Part shown: one piece after another, positions 42,801-50,818 of the stretch | Position numbering within the stretch: position 1 is the stretch's first letter | How the letters are laid out: each line of letters opens with the position of its first letter | Assembly: GCF_900093605.1 (NCBI RefSeq) | Contig: NZ_FLYE01000046.1 | Location: 1 to 64,000 of the forward strand | DNA from: Candidatus Terasakiella magnetica | GTDB taxonomy: Bacteria; Pseudomonadota; Alphaproteobacteria; Rhodospirillales; Terasakiellaceae | Direction of reading: 5' to 3' | Length of the DNA: 64,000 nt | Position numbers and translations under genes: made by a program | The notes under the pieces: model-generated | Told to the model about the DNA's origin: nothing | Seen by the model: only the letters and a program-made list of their open reading frames with translations | Database searches by the model: none

Positions 42801-43114
42801 CCTATCCATATATTGCCTGCCTTATCTTCGAATAATTGAGAGACATATTTACTCGAGATGCCATTTTTGCCTGTGATCAAATTTTTTGTTTTATTACCAT
42901 CAAACCTAACAGCTCCACTAAAAAATGAACCAAACCAGACAAATCCATCGCTATCTTGAAGCATGGAAAAAACCGGTTGGCCACCAATGTCAAAAGCAGG
43001 TTTGAATTCAATCTCAAAAGGGTAATGATCATTCCCAAATTCATAGGCATGCGTTTTGCTGACAAAACCAAGGGAGATAGAAAATACAACGATCCAAAGA
43101 TATTTAATAAACAT
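39812..43114 (-). CDS. periplasmic beta-propeller sensor with cytoplasmic SpoIIE-type PP2C phosphatase
   Basis: An 1,100-residue membrane protein. It has a signal peptide (ending THA), about 14 two-component-type propeller repeats (blocks such as DNRGDVWIGHFGSGLDHID, residues 30-690), a Y_Y_Y domain (about 720-790) with YKYKLEGYDKDW, and one transmembrane helix near 795-815. A short coiled coil (MLSDAYGTISESIEYASSIQ) leads to a SpoIIE phosphatase (870-1100). Metal-binding aspartates are kept (VGGDLYW, LADCTGHGVPGAF, FSDGITDQ, RRDDLSV). Such proteins dephosphorylate STAS anti-anti-sigma-type partners in response to external signals; no STAS or anti-sigma gene is nearby. The ATG has AAGGAAG upstream. 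Confidence 0.9.
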   Translation of the reverse strand: MFIKYLWIVVFSISLGFVSKTHAYEFGNDHYPFEIEFKPAFDIGGQPVFSMLQDSDGFVWFGSFFSGAVRFDGNKTKNLITGKNGISSKYVSQLFEDKAGNIWIGTNDGLNLYDKSTNKITIFKHDPNQQNTIVNNSFNNSAQTIAEDTNGNIWLGTQDGVSVYNVKNNNFTNFRHNPKLENSLPGNDIFSLHIDTNENVWVAAKDAGLAKINSKTHHITRIIHNPKDLASLPFNDIYSIAQTQEILWFGTKENGLIKFNTTTGKYETIQYTSKKNSPVPQMWIWKIVPLKSGKLALIDATQNVGLVIFDPNHNTFETFKQSYGLATNTIHGVLEDATGILWVVHSSGKVDKFDPNARKFKLVNIGKNGLSSDSVMPIYEDNRGDVWIGHFGSGLDHIDKETGTFRSFKPDTSQKTSLPHGYPSGMYQDGNNFYVSTAAGITLFDRDKGAVIQRLTENTFLYDFQQDANNPELLWASGWIQGLCSFNKKTYESKCTLHDPDDLNTPANNSALQNIRDTKKPNHIYLATWGGGMDRFDTVTKTFKHYQHKLDDPKSISSNSVYDVFIDRNDTFWVATQSGLNKFNRENGTFDHIKGHSGFNNAIIHNILQDDNGYLWMGTSIGLVKFDPEKENLVDIFTKEDGLHSHNFFATSKLKDSNGKLWFGGFGGLNIVEPKSITKNKVSPRVFLTSLSSGGAPIETKMSLERLNEIQLNWDRNIIEFSYVALNFTNSQQNQYKYKLEGYDKDWFNAGSIRNGRYVALPGGTYVLRIKGSNNDGVWSQKEQEVALKIIVATPPWMRWWAIIIYVALLAVLLIAIYQIKMRATRQYQTRLEKDIQDRTKMLSDAYGTISESIEYASSIQRSLLPKDMYLKQDLDDYFVIWEPRDIVGGDLYWYRRCEGGFLIILADCTGHGVPGAFMTMLTTGGLDRGLRTHPDGDPAKIISSINRSIQHSLSQHQGEGESDDGLELGVCRIHYGSNTLTYAGARFSLLKFNGDDCTEVKGDKTGIGYRHVDIDRNFTLHDVPICEGDTFTMFSDGITDQVGGERRRGFGKKRLKQLLLSVQDQPMQNQRDTILEVFSDFQGDEKRRDDLSVISFKLK

Positions 43115-43338
43115 ACTTTCTTCCTTGAGGTACTGCCTTGCCCTATTTAATAGGAATTACTGTACATTAGTATGTACTACTTACCAGTTATTTTTAAGCG
43201 CTTCTAATTTTGATTTTTATTTAGAATGACTACTATTGGCGAAATGCAGACTTCCTATATTTGAAAGTTAAACTCACCTATGGGGCATTAAGTTTAAACC
43301 TTTGACGAGATAGTAAGGTTTGGCTGAAAAGGGATTTG

Positions 43339-43366
43339 AAAAGGCGGTCTTCGGGCTGCTTTTTTT
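43339..43366 (-). terminator. terminator after the second binding-protein gene
   Basis: AAAAGGCGGTC and GGCTGCTTTTT pair around TTCG with several G-U pairs. In the minus transcript it is followed by TTTTCAAAT. The left arm core AAAAGGCGG matches the terminators at 39685 and 47521. Nothing else was recognised in the 250-bp gap 43115-43364. Confidence 0.6.
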
Positions 43367-44135
43367 ATGTGCCGATTTCTTTGCGGATTTTATCCCATTC
43401 ACCATTTTGTCGCATAATTTGTAAACCTTGGTTCAGTCTTTCCATGAGAAAACGGGCACGTGCAGGCTTATTGCTGAAAATCAGCCGGTAAAGAGAAATT
43501 CTAAAAGGCTCTTTATGGAAAGTGAGCATATGGTCGTTCTTAGGATACTTTTCTTTAAGGATGGCCTCACCACTTATTTTGTTATACGGCAAAAAATTGA
43601 TCTTTCCAGTTCGTAACATTTCAAAAGCATGAGCAGGATTTGCTATATAGCGAATTTTAAGGAGTTTTTCGTCTACGAGTTTCTGAAAGTAAGGAGCAAG
43701 CTGCCCCCCTTTTTCATACCCCATCACCATGCCATGCAAACTTTTAGAATCACGCCAATTAAAATATTTTCGAGCATCTAAATGGAAAATCACATAATCA
43801 GAGGAAATTATGGGATCACTGGCGAGCAGTTTACCTAACCAACTTTGATAGTCCCCCCAGACAGCTCCTCCATCGAAAACACCTTTCATCAAATTTGGAT
43901 GGATTGTTTTCCAGGGTACGAATCTGAATTCGACCTCCAAACCAGAATAGGCAAATGCTTTTCGAATGATGCGAGGGATAATTCCCTGACCTTTAAAGTT
44001 TTGAGAGATATAAGGAGGCCATTCACCCGTCAGTATTTGAACGTTGTTTTCACCTGTTGATTTTGCAATCGCTTCATGACTTAAGGCAATCACCCCAATC
44101 AAGAACGCAAAGATCAAAACATATATTCTCTGCAT
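43365..44135 (-). CDS. periplasmic solute-binding protein, family 3 type (orphan)
   Basis: A 256-residue protein with a signal peptide (MQRIYVLIFAFLIGVIALSH, cut after IAKS or nearby) and a family-3-like binding fold (LTGEWPPYISQNFKGQGIIP, then VEFRFVPWKTIHPNLMKG and KINFLPYNKISGEA). The ATG has AAGGAAG upstream, where the GGAAG is part of a GGAAGCTTCC palindrome. No transporter genes are adjacent; the neighbours are the propeller/phosphatase sensor and a chemoreceptor, so a sensory role is possible. Confidence 0.78.
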   Translation of the reverse strand: MQRIYVLIFAFLIGVIALSHEAIAKSTGENNVQILTGEWPPYISQNFKGQGIIPRIIRKAFAYSGLEVEFRFVPWKTIHPNLMKGVFDGGAVWGDYQSWLGKLLASDPIISSDYVIFHLDARKYFNWRDSKSLHGMVMGYEKGGQLAPYFQKLVDEKLLKIRYIANPAHAFEMLRTGKINFLPYNKISGEAILKEKYPKNDHMLTFHKEPFRISLYRLIFSNKPARARFLMERLNQGLQIMRQNGEWDKIRKEIGT

Positions 44136-44221
44136 TGGAAGCTTCCTTTAACTGAATAGGTGAAAAGTAAAAGATAAAGAAGTTGTTACAAAAACTCAAA
44201 TATACTTATTGTCAATCTCGG

Positions 44222-44302
44222 CGACTAGCAGGCATTTGGAGCATGCTATATATTATGTGTCACTTTAGGCGCGATAAAGGCAAGTCGGTGACACGCTAGT
44301 CG
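44222..44302. other. nested inverted repeats upstream of the binding-protein gene
   Basis: CGACTAGC (44222-44229) pairs with GCTAGTCG (44295-44302), and GTGTCAC (44257-44263) pairs with GTGACAC (44288-44294) inside it. The right arms are contiguous and the left arms are 27 nt apart, giving a hairpin with a bulge. The remaining gap 44136-44409 contains the MCP terminator and no gene. It could be a structured RNA leader, an operator or a decayed element. Confidence 0.35.
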
Positions 44303-44321
44303 GCAAGGTGTGAGAAAATGA

Positions 44322-44353
44322 AAAAAGAGGCGGCCCCTGAGATCGCCTTTTTT
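44322..44353 (-). terminator. terminator after the chemoreceptor gene
   Basis: AAAAAGAGGCG and CGCCTTTTTTT pair around GCCCCTGAGAT. It is read on the minus strand after the chemoreceptor stop at 44410; the core resembles the ettA terminator. Confidence 0.75.
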
Positions 44354-44409
44354 CATCACTAAAGTCCGCTTTTTAAGCTAGAACAGTCATTAATTAATCG
44401 ATACTGACT

Positions 44410-46536
44410 CTAGTTACTTCTGATTTTAGAAACGAAATCTGTTAAAGCTGTTTTCAGCTCATCAGATTGCATTGAGAGTGTTTGTGAGGTCTCCAGCAAT
44501 TGATTTGCGGATGTTTCTGTATGTTCCACACTGCTATTTACACCCGTGATGTTCTCTGAAACTTCATTAGTACCAACTGCAGCTTGTTCGGCACTATTTG
44601 CAATCTCATTTGTCGCATTGCCTTGTTCTTCAACACCTGCAGCAACCGCTGTGGAAACTTCATTGATGTCCTTGATCGTTTCACCAATTTGTTGAATTGC
44701 CTGCGCTGCTTGATCAGTCGAATTTTGTACATTGGCAATTTGAGTAGAAATTTCTTCAGTGGCGCGCCCTGTTTGGTTTGCAAGGTTTTTAACTTCGGAG
44801 GCGACGACTGCAAACCCTTTGCCTGCCTCACCTGCGCGCGCTGCTTCAATTGTTGCGTTAAGGGCAAGCAGGTTTGTTTGTTCTGCAATGTCAGAAATCA
44901 GGGAGACAACTTCCCCGATTTTGTTCGCTTCTTCCACAAGAGCTTTCACCATGCCTTGGGTTGTCTCAGCTTGATGTGCCGCATTATCTGCAATTCCGCT
45001 GGAATGGGCGACTTGAGAGCTGATTTCACTAATAGAAGAAGAAAGTTCTGTTGCAGCAGATGCTACAGATTGAACGCTACCGGCTGCTTGTTCTGATGCG
45101 GTTGCAACATTTGATGTTTGCGTTTTAGCCTCCTTCACAACATTCACCATGCCCATTGAAGCTTCTGATATCATTTGTGCTGCTTCACCAACGCTATTGG
45201 CAATTTCACCAACACTTTGTTCGAAGTCCTCTGCCATTTGATTGAGCATGGCTTTCTTTTCAGTTTCTGCACGTTCCTTGGCTTTTTCTTGTTCAGCTTC
45301 CATTTCACGTGTTTTGATGGCGCTATCTTTGAAGACCTGAACAGCCTGTGCCATATCACCGATCTCATCCGTGCGGGCTTGTGCAGGAATTTCAGCCTCA
45401 AGATTGCCTTGTGCCAATGCATTCATGGACCGAGCCATTCTACGCAAAGGCGCAGATGCCGCCCCGCCCATAAACCAACCTGCAGCAATGATAATGAGGG
45501 CAGAAGCACCAATGGTTAACACCATAATATTTTGAACTGTGTTTACAGTTGCATAGGCTTCTTCAACAGGTACACGAATAAGCACGGACCAGCCCATACC
45601 CGGGTAATCATAGGCACCTTTACTTTTTTCAAAACCAGCAACTTGATCGATTTTCTTGCGTGCATGTGTTGAAACCATATTACCGCTTTTGCCTGAGACG
45701 GCTTCCTTGGCCGCAGCAACCCCGACTTTTGCGAGGTTTAGATTTCCAATCACTTTGAAGTTACGTTTATATGTGGCCCATCCTTGTGCCGCAGGGTCAT
45801 AATCAACGATAATATTTCCTGTAGGATCTAATAAAGTTAATTCGGTATTTGCCATTTTTTGCTTCTTGAAATCTTCATATGCGGAGGCAAAAATATCTTC
45901 AACGAGCCCGAAATCAGCAAAGTTCACCCAAACACCAACGAGTGAGCCTTGACTGTCTTTGACGCGTGTTGCAAAGGGAATAGTATATCCATCATCGCCA
46001 TAAATATCAGAAATAATTTTTTGTTGTGTGGGTTGATATACGGCTGTGCCTGTTAAGCCATTTCGCCCTTCAAGGAAGTTGCCTGCCATAACATCCTTGA
46101 ACCATGGCTCATTTGAAAAGTTGGTGTCATAGAGGCTAAATGTTTCAATTTCTTTTCCCTGAGCATCAAGCGTATTTACAGCAAGTAAGTCACCTTTTTT
46201 ATCAACCAACAGCATGAGCTTATAGATGCCATAGCCTGTTGTGTAACTGTTCATTGCATTGATGAGGGGATTATATTCAGACGGTGTTTTCCAGTTCGTC
46301 GGATCATGTGCCGCTACATTTAATCCAAAGGCTTGGACATCGCCATAACGTTCAAATAAATTTCGATCGATTGTATTATTTAAGGAAATAGCTGCGGATT
46401 CTACCCTTTGGCCAAAGGCATCCTTAAAGGATTGTTCGTTTGATACATACACCATTAAAATGATGATTGATGGTATTAAGCCAAAAGCAGATAGCAGAAG
46501 AACGAGTTTACCTCTGATTTTAGTCAGCATTTCCAT
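44410..46536 (-). CDS. methyl-accepting chemotaxis protein (dCache-type)
   Basis: A 708-residue chemoreceptor. A transmembrane helix (about 12-28) is followed by a large periplasmic double-Cache-like domain ([36 protein letters not shown]), a second transmembrane helix near 335-357 and a HAMP domain. The cytoplasmic signalling domain has the hairpin tip [19 protein letters not shown] and the conserved [21 protein letters not shown]. It senses a small molecule and controls CheA. The ATG has AGGAG 8 nt upstream. The sensed ligand is unknown. Confidence 0.95.
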   Translation of the reverse strand: MEMLTKIRGKLVLLLSAFGLIPSIIILMVYVSNEQSFKDAFGQRVESAAISLNNTIDRNLFERYGDVQAFGLNVAAHDPTNWKTPSEYNPLINAMNSYTTGYGIYKLMLLVDKKGDLLAVNTLDAQGKEIETFSLYDTNFSNEPWFKDVMAGNFLEGRNGLTGTAVYQPTQQKIISDIYGDDGYTIPFATRVKDSQGSLVGVWVNFADFGLVEDIFASAYEDFKKQKMANTELTLLDPTGNIIVDYDPAAQGWATYKRNFKVIGNLNLAKVGVAAAKEAVSGKSGNMVSTHARKKIDQVAGFEKSKGAYDYPGMGWSVLIRVPVEEAYATVNTVQNIMVLTIGASALIIIAAGWFMGGAASAPLRRMARSMNALAQGNLEAEIPAQARTDEIGDMAQAVQVFKDSAIKTREMEAEQEKAKERAETEKKAMLNQMAEDFEQSVGEIANSVGEAAQMISEASMGMVNVVKEAKTQTSNVATASEQAAGSVQSVASAATELSSSISEISSQVAHSSGIADNAAHQAETTQGMVKALVEEANKIGEVVSLISDIAEQTNLLALNATIEAARAGEAGKGFAVVASEVKNLANQTGRATEEISTQIANVQNSTDQAAQAIQQIGETIKDINEVSTAVAAGVEEQGNATNEIANSAEQAAVGTNEVSENITGVNSSVEHTETSANQLLETSQTLSMQSDELKTALTDFVSKIRSN

Positions 46537-46875
46537 AATAGTTTCTCCTAGATAAATCCGCTTTGCATAAAGCAGATATCATGTCCTTTTTTCCAAAGGT
46601 TATTTTTATACAAAAAGATAGAATATTATTCTGTATATTACCGAAAAAGACAATCCCTAAGATGTGCGTAAAAAAAAGGAAATGGCGGTCCACGTGGTCG
46701 TTTTATTATTTTAAAGTGGGCAATAGCCTACGAGCCAATCTTCTCATAGCTCATTCCCGCCATAGCCTGCCGGTGATTTTTCAAAATAAATTATAGACAA
46801 GGGAGAAGAGATAGTGTTTAGTACCCGAACAATTAATTTGTCATACAAATATAGATAAAGCACACGGAGGTTATC
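46537..46875. other. 339-bp intergenic region with a terminator-like hairpin
   Basis: The gap between the divergent chemoreceptor gene and the AhpD-like gene holds no convincing gene. It contains a hairpin at about 46671-46712 built around the perfect palindrome CCACGTGG (46690-46697), with a core (GGCGGTCC...GGTCG) that looks like a mutated copy of the nearby terminators, although no gene ends here. Promoters for the two flanking genes must lie in this region; the right-hand gene has GGAGG upstream of its ATG. Confidence 0.45.
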
Positions 46876-47466
46876 ATGAACCAGTCAACTGAACACCCTA
46901 TTAGTCGTTTCCCTGTTCCTGAACTGAGCGAAATGCCAGATGATATCCGCGAGCGTATTTTAGCGGTCCAAGAAAAATCAGGTTTTATCCCAAATGTTTT
47001 CCTTGTTCTGGCTCACCGTCCAGATGAATTTCGTGCATTCATGGCTTATCATGACGCCTTGATGGATAAGCCTGGTAACTTGACGCAGGCCGAGCGTGAA
47101 ATGATCATTGTTGCAACCAGCAATCTCAATCAATGCCAATATTGTGTCGTTGCTCATGGGGCTATTTTACGCATACGTGCGAAAGACCCATTGATTGCTG
47201 ATCAGGTTGCTGTGAACTACCGTAAAGCCGATATCACGCCAAGACAGAAAGCCATGTTGGATTTTGCCATAAAGGTTTCTGTTGAGGCATATGAAGTCAA
47301 TGATGAGGATATGACAACTTTGACCTCTCATGGTTTCACCGAAGAGGATGTCTGGGATATGGCGGCAATTACAGCCTTTTTCGGTCTTTCTAATCGTATG
47401 GCAAACGTGACAAGCATGCGTCCAAACGATGAGTTTTTTGCACTGGGCCGTCAGGCCCGCAAGTAG
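46876..47466 (+). CDS. AhpD-like peroxidase-related enzyme
   Basis: A 196-residue carboxymuconolactone-decarboxylase/AhpD-fold protein of the uncharacterised peroxidase-related group. The redox motif is CQYCVVAHG (CxxC with the following His) and LTQAEREMIIVATSNLNQ precedes it. It probably reduces peroxides through a thiol relay. The ATG has ACGGAGG upstream. It is transcribed alone and converges on a methyltransferase gene across a shared terminator. Confidence 0.9.
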   Translation: MNQSTEHPISRFPVPELSEMPDDIRERILAVQEKSGFIPNVFLVLAHRPDEFRAFMAYHDALMDKPGNLTQAEREMIIVATSNLNQCQYCVVAHGAILRIRAKDPLIADQVAVNYRKADITPRQKAMLDFAIKVSVEAYEVNDEDMTTLTSHGFTEEDVWDMAAITAFFGLSNRMANVTSMRPNDEFFALGRQARK

Positions 47467-47520
47467 TCAAACAAGTGGTGAAATTCTCACTGAGTTGATA
47501 GCCAGTTTAAACTTAAAAAC

Positions 47521-47553
47521 GTAAAAGGCGGCCCTTATGTGGTCGCCTTTTAC
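47521..47553. terminator. bidirectional terminator between convergent genes
   Basis: A perfect 10-bp stem GTAAAAGGCG / CGCCTTTTAC, extended by GCC/GGT pairs, with a 7-nt loop. It has A-rich and T-rich flanks suitable for both directions and belongs to the local terminator family with core GGCGGCCC. Confidence 0.85.
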
Positions 47554-47582
47554 TTTGAGTATCACGGCTATTCTTCGGTTTA

Positions 47583-48245
47583 TCAGCGCATGTAACTCAA
47601 AATATCAATTTTGTTCGCATTGCGAAGGGGTTGAGTGAGATGGCTTATTGCTTGCGTAGAGTTTAACTCATGGCTAAATCCCAAATCAGCCATTTTCTTG
47701 CTGAAGTTTGTGGAATGACCTCTTGCTGGATCAACAATGATGATTTTGCAGCGCTCCTCTGCATGACGATTGATAAAGCCGGATAATAATTCAGCATGAT
47801 CAGGTTCATACAGTAGATCACTTCCTATAATAAGGTCGAATTTACCAAGTTCATCTTTTAGTTCTAGCCAATCAGTTTGAACAAAAGGAATGTCGCGCCC
47901 GTTATTGAGTTCTACATTTTTTGCCAGATATGAGCCTGCTTCAGGGTGGTAATCTGTCGCTGTTATTTCTGCAGTGCGTTCATTAAGAACAAGGCTGGCA
48001 ATGCCAATTCCGCAGCCGACTTCCAAAATCCGCAATCCCTGAATGTCATAATCTGACATCATATGGGCCAAGAATTCACCAGAAGCCCATACGACACCAA
48101 ACAAGGACCAAGTAGAGGAGGGAACACCCAATTTCTCAGCTTTGCCCCCTGGGTCATGAAACTCTTGTCGATTACGTAAGGTACGTATGTGAATGTCGGT
48201 TTTGCCAAATTCAATGGTTTGATAACGAACGCGTACTAAAGTCAT
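47583..48245 (-). CDS. class I SAM-dependent methyltransferase (METTL21/Methyltransf_16-like)
   Basis: A 220-residue SAM methyltransferase. Motif I is ILEVGCGIGIASLVL, followed by acidic motif II (TATDYHPEAG), FVQTDWLEL and a post-motif block FDLIIGSDLLYEPDHA. The D-L-L-Y signature and N-terminal layout recall protein lysine methyltransferases of the METTL21 family, but the substrate is unknown. It is transcribed alone and there is no strong ribosome-binding site. Confidence 0.82.
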   Translation of the reverse strand: MTLVRVRYQTIEFGKTDIHIRTLRNRQEFHDPGGKAEKLGVPSSTWSLFGVVWASGEFLAHMMSDYDIQGLRILEVGCGIGIASLVLNERTAEITATDYHPEAGSYLAKNVELNNGRDIPFVQTDWLELKDELGKFDLIIGSDLLYEPDHAELLSGFINRHAEERCKIIIVDPARGHSTNFSKKMADLGFSHELNSTQAISHLTQPLRNANKIDILSYMR

Positions 48246-48708
48246 AGGAAACTCTATATTAAGTATCGCATCGAATTTGAGGGCAGCCTCCGAAGCAAGG
48301 GCTTTTAGGCTCTAAAAGTATATGTAACTCTTGATGTCATCCCGTATTCTAAGGGACCTTGAAAAGGTTTTCGCTGTGAGGCCGTTGTGAATTTCATCCT
48401 TGATGATGAAATCATATTCTTTGTTTCATGCGAGGGAGAAATAAAGAATTTGTAGCTATGACGACTGAAAAAAATCATAAAAACGTGCGAGGCGTCAGCC
48501 ATTTTTATGGGCCTCTTGACTGAGGGTGTCAAGGTTTCTCCAATTCACGACTTTTCAATTTCAGGGATAATCTCTCTGGCGAGGTCTGAGCCGCTTATTC
48601 TCATGATGTCCCATAATCAGTCTCCAATCGGTCAACTTATTTCAGGACGGGTCATATAAAAAGAAAAAGGCCCCTAGTGAAGAAGCCTTTTTTTGTTTTG
48701 ATTTTATA
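48246..48708. other. 463-bp region without an intact gene; possible decayed small ORF
   Basis: On the plus strand one frame from 48336 to the TAA at 48657-48659 reads as protein-like sequence in segments (VVNFILDDEIIFFVSCEGEI and VKVSPIHDFSISGIISLA) but is broken by in-frame stops at 48360, 48453 and 48459. The DFSISGI stretch resembles a PilZ-domain core. It may be a relic of a PilZ-like gene; chance cannot be excluded. A terminator is at its right end. Confidence 0.3.
48664..48692 (-). terminator. terminator after the unknown 135-residue protein gene
   Basis: AAAAAGGC (48664-48671) pairs with GCCTTTTT (48685-48692) around a 13-nt loop. In the minus transcript it ends in a U-run 17 nt after the gene at 48709. 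Confidence 0.7.
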
Positions 48709-49116
48709 TCAACCTTCAAGCAATTTAAGCGGGTTGTTGATATATTCGCGGTAATGACGCACTTCCTCTGTTGGTAGGCGGAAGGTTTTGCCATTTACTT
48801 TGCGATAGCCGTGATAATGACCGATCAGTTTATTGAAACTGATAAAGGCATCATCAAAGAGCCAAACTTGTACACAGTCTTTATCAAAGACAGGGGGGAG
48901 CTTATCAAGGGTAGACGTGACTGTTTCTTTTGGAGCGAGAAATTGATGTTTTTCATCAGTTGCGATGAGGTCCATCAAGTCACTTACTGCTCTTTCAATC
49001 TGAGCTCTGTAGGTTTCTTCTTCAACACCTTCCAGCAGATCGAATAAGAAGTCTTGCGCAAGCTCTGCCCCGTACATCTCTAGCAAGACATGTGGGTTCA
49101 GATCATTTGTCATCAT
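48709..49116 (-). CDS. hypothetical protein, 135 residues
   Basis: A soluble acidic protein of unrecognised family (MMTNDLNPHVLLEMYGAELA near the start, then FDKDCVQVWLFDDAFISFNK and TEEVRHYREYINNPLKLLEG at the end). GTG at 49122 and ATG at 49116 are possible starts; GAGGAAG lies 10 nt before the latter, which is chosen. It has its own terminator and no close operon partner. No catalytic motif, membrane segment or signal peptide is visible. Confidence 0.75.
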   Translation of the reverse strand: MMTNDLNPHVLLEMYGAELAQDFLFDLLEGVEEETYRAQIERAVSDLMDLIATDEKHQFLAPKETVTSTLDKLPPVFDKDCVQVWLFDDAFISFNKLIGHYHGYRKVNGKTFRLPTEEVRHYREYINNPLKLLEG

Positions 49117-49260
49117 TTGCACGTTACTTCCTCACGATTGTTTACCTATAAGGAGTATGGTGTCTGATGATAATCGGGTCAAGGTTGAGGCTCTACCTTA
49201 TTAAGATAGATTTATAGCGCTTTGTACAACTTACTAAGTGAGAATACTTATTATAGTCGT

Positions 49261-49893
49261 TTAATAAGAGTAGGCTTTTGCCGTTTTCTGCACTTGTGCC
49301 CGATAAAAGATATGGCGACCGATCTTGGCTGTGCGCATCATTTTACCTGCCCAGCTTGGGCTGACATAGTCTGCGTGATACCACAAAGCATTCGCCGTTG
49401 GGTCATCATAGATACCGACAAGATACAGGCGTGCAACTTGTTGGGCATCACGCCAAGCGGTAAGCTCCCGCGGGATATCTTTCTTACCATCACAATACCA
49501 AGAAAATTGGCAACGGTGCAGGCGGGCACTTCTGCTATGTTTGACAACACCACAAATGGTGTGTGGGAATTTCTTATGGGCCACACGGTTCATGGTGACA
49601 CCGGCAACAGCCAGTTTACCATTAAGGGGCTCTGAGCGTGCTTCCCAATATATATTGAGGGCGAGACAACGCAGCTCGCTTGTGTCCACGATCAGGTTAT
49701 GTGAGGTGATGGTATTATACTGGCGCACAAAGGCTGCTGCAGAAGGTTCTTTCAAGGTATCTTTTTGATAGTCTTCAAAAGGGATGAAGCCCGTCACACC
49801 AAAAAAGAGGCTGAGACTTACAACCGACATTGCCAGAATACGTCCCAATGCAGGGCGCATGAGTGATTTAACCGAACGCATGTATCTATCCAC
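49261..49893 (-). CDS. SleB/CwlJ-type cell-wall hydrolase (Hydrolase_2)
   Basis: A 210-residue protein with one N-terminal hydrophobic segment (ILAMSVVSLSLFFGVTGF), which acts as a signal anchor or signal peptide. A Hydrolase_2 domain follows: CLALNIYWEARSEPLNGKLA with the catalytic glutamate, VAGVTMNRV, CQFSWYCDG and ALWYHADYVSPSWA. The family cleaves peptidoglycan glycan strands and is widespread in alphaproteobacteria outside spore formation. The start is a GTG at 49893; an ATG four codons later is an alternative. Confidence 0.9.
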   Translation of the reverse strand: MDRYMRSVKSLMRPALGRILAMSVVSLSLFFGVTGFIPFEDYQKDTLKEPSAAAFVRQYNTITSHNLIVDTSELRCLALNIYWEARSEPLNGKLAVAGVTMNRVAHKKFPHTICGVVKHSRSARLHRCQFSWYCDGKKDIPRELTAWRDAQQVARLYLVGIYDDPTANALWYHADYVSPSWAGKMMRTAKIGRHIFYRAQVQKTAKAYSY

Positions 49894-50164
49894 ATCTGTT
49901 TCAATTACAGGTCCGACAATCTGGCAATCAGTCCCAGTCGATTGCTTCTCATTAAGGCGGCGGCCATATATTCAATCGTGGCCGCAAAAAGGGTCGGACG
50001 GCATTAGCGCTTCTTATGCGCGCCCTAGATATATGAAGAACTACATATGAAGTCAAGGCTATGTTGCGTTGCAAAAAAGACACAGTTTAACGCAATGATA
50101 TTGCTTGGTTTTTTAATAACGTTTAGACTTGTCAAGCTTAAAACAATCCTAAACTGGAAGCCCA

Positions 50165-50818
50165 ATGACCTTCATATACAGCCCGCCACAGGATGATATT
50201 AAAATACTATATATTGATGATTGCTTTGTTATTGTGAATAAACCTAGTGGATTGCTGTCAGTTCCGGGACGTGCGGAGGAACATAAAGACTGTTTAGAGA
50301 CTCGGCTAAAGTCTTTAGGCTATGCGGTGATGACGGTCCATCGTCTGGATATGGATACTTCAGGCCTTATGGTTTTTGCACTGCACAAAGAAGCCCATAA
50401 GAACCTATCAAAACAGTTTGAGTTAAAGCAGACGCAAAAGACTTATGTCTGTTTGGTTGACGGGCATGTGGGGGCGGATGAAGGTGAGATTGACCTGCCT
50501 TTAAGGTGTGATTGGCCAAACCGCCCTTTACAGATGGTGGACCATGAACTGGGTAAAAAGGCCTTAACTAAGTGGCGGGTTCTAGAGCGTTTGCAAGAAG
50601 GAACAACACGTTTGGAACTTACCCCTATCACAGGGCGCTCTCATCAGCTCAGGGTTCATTGCCTGAGCATGGGACATGCGATTTTGGGGGATCGCTTTTA
50701 TGGGTCTGACGAGGTCGTTAATAAAGCAAAACGCCTATGCTTACATGCACAGGCGCTCTCTTTTCACCACCCTGAGACGGGTGAGCTTATGTCGTATGAT
50801 TGTCCAGCAGATTTTTAG
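50165..50818 (+). CDS. rluA: RluA-family pseudouridine synthase
   Basis: A 217-residue pseudouridine synthase with the RluA catalytic motif HRLDMDTSGLMVFA (catalytic Asp in HRLDxxTSG), the opening LYIDDCFVIVNKPSGLLSVPG and GRSHQLRVHCLSMGHAILGD. The length matches RluA, which modifies 23S rRNA U746 and tRNA U32; the substrate is assigned by length and similarity only. The ATG has GGAAG upstream. The 3' end overlaps the convergent mlaC gene by 4 nt. Confidence 0.88.
   Translation: MTFIYSPPQDDIKILYIDDCFVIVNKPSGLLSVPGRAEEHKDCLETRLKSLGYAVMTVHRLDMDTSGLMVFALHKEAHKNLSKQFELKQTQKTYVCLVDGHVGADEGEIDLPLRCDWPNRPLQMVDHELGKKALTKWRVLERLQEGTTRLELTPITGRSHQLRVHCLSMGHAILGDRFYGSDEVVNKAKRLCLHAQALSFHHPETGELMSYDCPADF

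Noticed and set aside
46563-46796. 77-codon frame on the plus strand
   Set aside because: Composition and codon use are not protein-like, it overlaps the terminator-like hairpin and has no ribosome-binding site.
48305-48532. 75-codon frame on the minus strand
   Set aside because: No family features, no ribosome-binding site; it lies opposite a more protein-like but broken plus-strand frame.
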